This document shows, one piece after another, positions 5,432 through 8,993 of a stretch of DNA of 8,993 nt (position 1 is its first letter; every line of letters starts with the position of its first letter). The notes under the pieces are model-generated. The model did not search any database and was not told the DNA's origin. It worked only from the letters and a program-made list of their open reading frames with translations. The stretch is from Phycisphaerae bacterium (lineage in GTDB: Bacteria > Planctomycetota > Phycisphaerae > UBA1845 > UTPLA1): NCBI GenBank assembly GCA_029259995.1, contig JAJDEC010000522.1:1-8993 (forward strand), given 5' to 3'. A program made the translations under genes and the position numbers.

Positions 5432-6760
5432 CTAGAGATCGGAGATCATCCGATGGACATCCAGACCGCGTTGTGCGGCTCGATATTGATCGATCCACTC
5501 GGCCGTCGCCGAATCCGGATCGGGCGTCTGGGCGGACAGGGAGATCGCAACGTCCAGCAATTCACTTGTCGAGATTGCCGTCGCCGGTCGAGCCACGGCG
5601 TATCGAATCTCGTCGCCATCCTCGAGCTTGTGCAGATAGCCCCGCGATGCCAGCGCTTCGAGCATCGCGTCGATGGCCGCCGCCGGCGCGTTGACGGGTT
5701 GCAGCAGATCATCGGCACTGACGGATTCGCCTTTGTCGAAGGCGTTGGTTGCTGTCTTCATCAGAATCACAATGGCCGCGGGATCGACGACGACGGGCGT
5801 GTCCGATCGGATCGGCAGTCCCGAACCGAGCCGCTTCCCAACGTACTGGACGACGTTCGCGATCTCGAGGCCGTATAGCACGACGACCCACAGGAAGTAG
5901 ATCCACAACAAGAACAGCGGAACAAGTCCGAGTGAACCGTAGAGGATCGTGAATGCGGAGCTTTCCTTACTGAAGGACCAGGCGATGTACCAGCCGAACA
6001 AGTTCGTCGCTGCCGTCCACAGGATCGCCGCAACGAGTGCCCCCAGCGCCGTCGCGCGCAGTCTCATCCGGGCGTGCGGCACCAGCACATAGAGCGTCAC
6101 GAGCAACAGCCACACGGACAGAAAGGACGTACAGAGCGTGATCGTCTTGGCGAACGGCGTCGTCCAGCCCGTCGTCTCGACGATCCGCGTGAACTGCGTC
6201 TTGAAGTGAAAACTGAGGTACAGCAGGATGGGGCCGATCGTGACCATCGTCCAGTAGAGCGGAATGCGTCGCCCGAGCGGCCGATGCTCCGGCGCCTGGC
6301 AGATGAGGTTGAAGCTGCGTTCGACCGTCGTGATCAGACTGATCGCCGCCCAGCTCAGAACGAGGACACCGATGATGCCGACGGCCTTGCCGCTGATCTG
6401 CCCGTCGATGTTCGTGACGACCTGTCGGAACCAGGCCGCCAGCGTGAGTGTTTCATCCGGGCTGCGGACGGATTCGAGATTCGCCCCCGCCAGGATCTGC
6501 TCCAGCAGATCGCTGAACACCTCCGTACCACCGAATGCTCGAAAAATGAGAATTGCGATAATCAGAACGGGCACAAGTCCGAAAATCGTGCGGAAGGCCA
6601 GTGCGGCCGCCATCTGACTGGCGCGGTTCTCCCGCAAACGGCGAAATCCCTGCCGAAACAACTCGACGCTGAAGCGACATGCATATTGACCGCGGGAGAG
6701 TTGATGGGCGGGCGTACTCAGGATTCGACGCAGCCACGATCGTTCAGAGTCGGGTTCCAT
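5432..6760 (-). CDS. YihY/virulence factor BrkB family inner-membrane protein with C-terminal cytoplasmic extension
   Basis: The 442-aa product belongs to the YihY/BrkB family, once mis-called RNase BN, whose molecular function is not settled. The N-terminal family signature RENRASQMAAALAFRTIFGLVPVL (43-66) precedes about six predicted membrane segments near 57-76, 127-146, 168-186, 207-228, 236-262 and 272-302. Family-like pieces include AISLITTVERSFNLI (139-153) and SSAFTILYGSLGLVPLFLLW (267-286). Residues about 325-442 are soluble, and 346-390 look like a winged-helix fold (VSADDLLQPV, MLEALASRGYL, EIRYAVARP). A GTG at 6766 is in frame, but GAGGGA sits at the right distance (about seven bases) only for the ATG at 6760, so that start is chosen. 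The gene is divergent from the nuclease gene at 6991; no convincing promoter is visible for it in the 230-base gap. Confidence 0.9.
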   Translation of the reverse strand: MEPDSERSWLRRILSTPAHQLSRGQYACRFSVELFRQGFRRLRENRASQMAAALAFRTIFGLVPVLIIAILIFRAFGGTEVFSDLLEQILAGANLESVRSPDETLTLAAWFRQVVTNIDGQISGKAVGIIGVLVLSWAAISLITTVERSFNLICQAPEHRPLGRRIPLYWTMVTIGPILLYLSFHFKTQFTRIVETTGWTTPFAKTITLCTSFLSVWLLLVTLYVLVPHARMRLRATALGALVAAILWTAATNLFGWYIAWSFSKESSAFTILYGSLGLVPLFLLWIYFLWVVVLYGLEIANVVQYVGKRLGSGLPIRSDTPVVVDPAAIVILMKTATNAFDKGESVSADDLLQPVNAPAAAIDAMLEALASRGYLHKLEDGDEIRYAVARPATAISTSELLDVAISLSAQTPDPDSATAEWIDQYRAAQRGLDVHRMISDL

Positions 6761-6823
6761 GATCACTTCCCTCGCGAGTCGTATCGGCCCGGAGACGATT
6801 GCACATGATCTTATCGCGTTAGG

Positions 6824-6851
6824 GGGATCAATGTGCCGGATCCCTGCAGGG
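6824..6851. repeat. GGGATC/GATCCC inverted repeat overlapping a CCCTGCAGGG palindrome
   Basis: GGGATC (6824-6829) pairs perfectly with GATCCC (6839-6844) across nine bases. The last three bases of the right arm also begin the self-complementary ten-mer CCCTGCAGGG (6842-6851), so the two structures exclude each other. The same GATCCC/GGGATC words form hairpins A and A' of the 4249-4451 element, so this may be a degenerate relative. It lies between two divergent genes and could equally be a regulator site. Confidence 0.35.
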
Positions 6852-6925
6852 CAATTCCAGCGTACTGCATTTGCCGTTTAAGCCCCGGCGCGTTGAAATA
6901 TCAGGTTCTGCGGGGGGAATCGACG

Positions 6926-6955
6926 TTGATCCGCTGCGATTCCAGTTCCAACAAT
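6926..6955 (+). promoter_or_regulatory. Weak candidate promoter for the exported nuclease gene
   Basis: TTGATC (6926-6931) is followed after 18 bases by AACAAT (6950-6955). Each is a 4/6 match to the consensus hexamers. It would place the transcript start near 6962, about 28 bases before the ATG at 6991. No better pair was found in the 6767-6990 gap. Confidence 0.22.
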
Positions 6956-6990
6956 TAAGACATCGCGTCTTCGGCCAAATGGAGTTCAAT

Positions 6991-8304
6991 ATGCAACGAC
7001 TACTCGCCATCGCGTCCTTGATTCTGCTGCCGGTTCTTGTTGGTCAGTCGGCGTTGCGTGCCGAAGAGCCGGCGATTCGTCCCGGGGAAGGCCTTCCGCT
7101 GATTGACTGGAAGGACGCGGGCAAATTCATCGGAAAGCAGGTCATCGTCCAGGGCCGAATTGAGGCGACAGGCCGTTCCAAGTCGATCATCTTCCTCAAT
7201 TTCGATCGCCAGCGATCTTTTACTGCGATCATTCGGAAAAACAACGAGTCGGCGTTCCCGAAGTCTCCTGAAGCGATGTACGCCGGAAGACTCGTGCAGA
7301 TTCGCGGCAGAATATCGACATTCAAAGACAAGCCGCAAATCGAAGTGACGCGACCTGATCAAGTGACGATTGTCGACAAACTGGGTGAACCTGTTTCCGC
7401 GGGCGGTGACACGCCTCCCTCAAGACAATTCGAAGGGATCGTGTCCGTCGCAACGTACAACGTGCTGAATCTGTTCGATGCCCACGACGATCCGTATCAC
7501 GACGACGAGGGGACGAACCAGAAACCCCGTGCCGAACTCGAACGTCTCGCCGCGACGATCCGCCAGATAGACGCCGACGTCCTCGCTTTGGAGGAGGTGG
7601 AGAACCGTGGAATCCTGGAGGAATTCGTTCGGGCAATGCTAAGTGGCATGGGCTATGAACACGTCGTCTGCTACGAAAGCAACGATGGCCGAGGCATCGA
7701 CTGTGCGATTTTGTCTCGATTTCCCGTTGGCCCCGTCACGTCGTATCGCCACTTGCGTTTCGACGATGGGCACGGCGGAAAGACCTGGTTCCGACGAGAT
7801 CTGCTTCGGGCCCGAATCGAACCCCCGAACAGCCTGGCGTTTGACGTTTACGTCGTGCACCTGAAGAGCAAGCGCGGCGGCGGCGAAAGTGAAGACGTGC
7901 GGATGGCCGAAACGAAAGCGATTCGCCAAATACTGGACGCCGAATTGGCGAAGGATCCGGAATCTCGATTTGTCCTTTGTGGCGACTTCAACGACACGTG
8001 GGACAGCAATCCCATCAAGCAGCTTCGAGGCGACGGCGATCGGGCCCTGGCCGCATTCTTCAGAGACTTGCCGGCGAACACGATCACTTACAACAAGTCG
8101 CCGCATCAGAGCATGATCGATTTCATCTTCTGCTCGCCCCAGATGGCTCGCCGATACGTGGCGAAGTCGATCCGTGTGATCGAGGGCACGGTGGCGTCGT
8201 CCGGATCCGATCACAATCCTGTTCTGATGAAGTTTGACGTCCGTCCTGTGGCCGCCGACTCCAAAGGCGACGCGACGAATCGGGCCGCCGCGGCCTCGCG
8301 GTAA
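6991..8304 (+). CDS. Exported endonuclease/exonuclease/phosphatase-family protein with N-terminal OB-fold domain
   Basis: The 437-aa product starts at ATG 6991, where GGAG sits six bases upstream; an in-frame ATG at 6871 would add 40 residues ahead of the signal peptide and is rejected. Residues 1-24 form a signal peptide ending ALRA, so the protein acts outside the cytoplasm. Residues about 36-128 resemble an OB-fold with GKQVIVQGRI (48-57), FTAIIRK (77-83) and GRLVQIRGRI (99-108), a type of domain found beside extracellular nucleases. Residues 150-417 form a complete EEP domain: Asn157 in TYNVLNL, Glu202 in LEEVEN, Arg234/Asp237 in GRGIDCAILSR, His290 in VVHLKS, Asp332 and Asn334 in GDFND, Asp377 in SMIDFIF, and Asp407/His408 in GSDHNPV. 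All metal-binding and catalytic positions appear intact. Likely work is cleavage of extracellular DNA or phosphoesters, perhaps for nutrient recovery; the substrate is not shown by the sequence. The last 20 residues are Ala-rich and disordered. Confidence 0.9.
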   Translation: MQRLLAIASLILLPVLVGQSALRAEEPAIRPGEGLPLIDWKDAGKFIGKQVIVQGRIEATGRSKSIIFLNFDRQRSFTAIIRKNNESAFPKSPEAMYAGRLVQIRGRISTFKDKPQIEVTRPDQVTIVDKLGEPVSAGGDTPPSRQFEGIVSVATYNVLNLFDAHDDPYHDDEGTNQKPRAELERLAATIRQIDADVLALEEVENRGILEEFVRAMLSGMGYEHVVCYESNDGRGIDCAILSRFPVGPVTSYRHLRFDDGHGGKTWFRRDLLRARIEPPNSLAFDVYVVHLKSKRGGGESEDVRMAETKAIRQILDAELAKDPESRFVLCGDFNDTWDSNPIKQLRGDGDRALAAFFRDLPANTITYNKSPHQSMIDFIFCSPQMARRYVAKSIRVIEGTVASSGSDHNPVLMKFDVRPVAADSKGDATNRAAAASR

Positions 8305-8306
8305 AT

Positions 8307-8341
8307 ATAGACTGGCGTCTATTTCTCGGACGAGACCGTCC
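8307..8341 (+). terminator. Possible weak terminator after the nuclease gene
   Basis: Three bases after the stop, ATAGAC (8307-8312) and GTCTAT (8317-8322) form a six-pair stem with loop TGGC, followed by TTCT. A second stem, GGACG (8328-8332) with CGTCC (8337-8341), follows at once. The first stem is AT-rich and the T-run is only three bases including the stem end, so efficient intrinsic termination is doubtful. Confidence 0.35.
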
Positions 8342-8475
8342 CGCGTGCCTTCAGGACAGGGCCCCCATAATCCGGCAAATGCAAAAAAAAGTCCCCCGAC
8401 GTGTCCAAAATGCGAAAAAAGTCAGGACAAACATGGACGTTCGGCAATGCCCTTCCGGTCAGTTCGGCACGAGGC

Positions 8476-8703
8476 ATGCAGGGGGCAATTGGAGCACTCC
8501 TTTATCGAGGGTTTTTGCAGACATCTGTAACCTTCGTCATTGCAATAGCTTGCACTTCTTCCGGCGGCGAGGCTGATGCGCAGTTTTTGCCGGGCCTCAT
8601 TGAGGCTCTCAAAAGCCGTAAGTCCTTGTGGTCGCTTAGGAAACTGACCCCAAAAAATCTGCGTTCTCAGGCCTGTCTGCCGTTGACATCAAAAACTAGG
8701 TAG
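8476..8703 (+). CDS. Doubtful small ORF with signal-peptide-like N-terminus
   Basis: The reading frame gives 75 aa. It has a hydrophobic core at about 14-26 (LQTSVTFVIAIAC) and an A-x-A-type cleavage site at ADA (33-35), followed by a basic tail rich in Lys, Arg and Ser. There is no properly spaced Shine-Dalgarno sequence before ATG 8476; GAGG lies only one base away. The frame is also open back to 8401 from a GTG. I do not recognise the protein. It could be the surviving front end of an exported-protein gene, or chance. Confidence 0.18.
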   Translation: MQGAIGALLYRGFLQTSVTFVIAIACTSSGGEADAQFLPGLIEALKSRKSLWSLRKLTPKNLRSQACLPLTSKTR

Positions 8704-8712
8704 GACTAAACT
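8683..8712 (+). promoter_or_regulatory. Candidate promoter ahead of the small hydrophobic gene
   Basis: A perfect -35 hexamer TTGACA (8683-8688) is followed after 18 bases by TAAACT (8707-8712), a 4/6 match to the -10 consensus. The transcript would start near 8720, leaving a leader of about 160 bases before ATG 8884. A leader that long could hold regulatory structure or a short upstream reading frame. Confidence 0.35.
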
Positions 8713-8883
8713 CCGCGCTCATTGCTTGGCGATAAAAGCCTGAGCGGTTAAGCCCGTGTTGGCGCGGCAGCTTTGAGCTTTCAACTTACCGAATCGGTTT
8801 CGTTCCCGCCGTTCTGGGTCGTTGAGAAGCTCCAAGTGGAAGTGAAAGCAAGAATCAGGGAACGAATGATGAGAGGTTGTTAG

Positions 8884-8993
8884 ATGAGACTTTTGGATTT
8901 CGTGATTTCGGCGTTGATCGGTTTCATCGATCTTAACCCGCTGCTCGACCTTGTCTTCACGCCGCTGGCGTGGGCTTTGGTTTGGTTCGGCGG
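8884..8993 (+). CDS. Small hydrophobic, probably membrane-associated protein, incomplete at window edge
   Basis: The frame starts at ATG 8884 with GAGAGG seven bases upstream, a good ribosome-binding site, and stays open for 36 codons to the edge. The N-terminus is strongly hydrophobic, with likely membrane helices at about 5-15 (DFVISALIGFI) and 23-36 (LVFTPLAWALVWFG), broken by DLNP at 16-19. There is no basic signal-peptide n-region beyond one Arg. I do not recognise the family from this fragment. The TAG of an upstream short frame directly abuts the ATG, which may couple their translation. Confidence 0.45.
   Translation, partial: MRLLDFVISALIGFIDLNPLLDLVFTPLAWALVWFG

Larger units (their letters stand above)
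8305..8883. other. 579-base stretch without a recognised gene
   Basis: The stretch holds the two small hairpins after the nuclease stop, an A-rich imperfect direct repeat (8377-8393 and 8408-8423), a doubtful exported-protein ORF (8476-8703), and a candidate promoter followed by a roughly 160-base leader for the gene at 8884. It looks less GC-rich than the rest of the window, and both strands carry frequent stops. I see no tRNA, tmRNA, RNase P RNA or SRP RNA signature. It may be an untranslated or decayed region, or the edge of an accessory segment. Confidence 0.5.

Noticed and set aside
6074..6808. Plus-strand ORF of 244 aa
   Set aside because: It is antisense to the YihY-family gene and is mostly Arg, Asp and Glu, as expected opposite a membrane protein in GC-rich DNA.
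8377..8423. A-rich direct repeat considered as a CRISPR or iteron array
   Set aside because: Only two imperfect units exist and the spacing is too short for CRISPR; there are no further copies for an iteron set.
8234..8530. Plus-strand ORF with a CPKC motif suggesting a zinc ribbon
   Set aside because: It starts out of frame inside the nuclease gene, has only one Cys-x-x-Cys pair and crosses the A-rich repeat; treated as chance.

Overview
The window is GC-rich bacterial chromosome. A vanadium-haloperoxidase-like exported protein, a long acidic ScpA, weak or absent Shine-Dalgarno signals at several starts and clusters of short palindromic repeats between genes together suggest a planctomycete. 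That placement is inferred from gene style; no rRNA or marker gene is present to prove it. No phage, insertion sequence, CRISPR array, tRNA or rRNA was recognised.

Layout. Positions 1-6760 are entirely minus-strand. In the direction of transcription the genes are a YihY/BrkB-type membrane protein (6760-5432), a 3-hydroxybutyryl-CoA dehydrogenase (5330-4473), a REP-like repeat cluster (4451-4249), tryptophanyl-tRNA synthetase trpS (4175-3195), a short spacer with a perfect hairpin, the condensin subunit scpA (2995-1958), a RidA-family deaminase overlapping scpA by 4 bases (1961-1506), a spacer with a good promoter, and an exported haloperoxidase-like protein (1233 to the left edge, incomplete). 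This last gene never reaches a stop inside the window and is easily missed by a closed-ORF search; it reads open for 411 codons. Positions 6991-8304 encode, on the plus strand and divergently from the YihY gene, an exported OB-fold plus endonuclease/exonuclease/phosphatase protein. Positions 8305-8883 hold no recognisable gene, and a small hydrophobic protein starts at 8884 and runs off the right edge.

How the genes fit together. trpS, scpA and ridA are housekeeping genes probably read in one direction, with translational coupling between scpA and ridA. The haloperoxidase-like gene has its own promoter. The dehydrogenase belongs to beta-oxidation or butyryl-CoA/hydroxybutyryl-CoA metabolism and has no pathway partners here. 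No gene set here amounts to a clear new multi-gene system. The most unusual structure is the 4249-4451 element: two roughly 92-base copies of a three-hairpin module in inverted orientation, in which one hairpin changes its stem sequence between copies while keeping pairing and loop.
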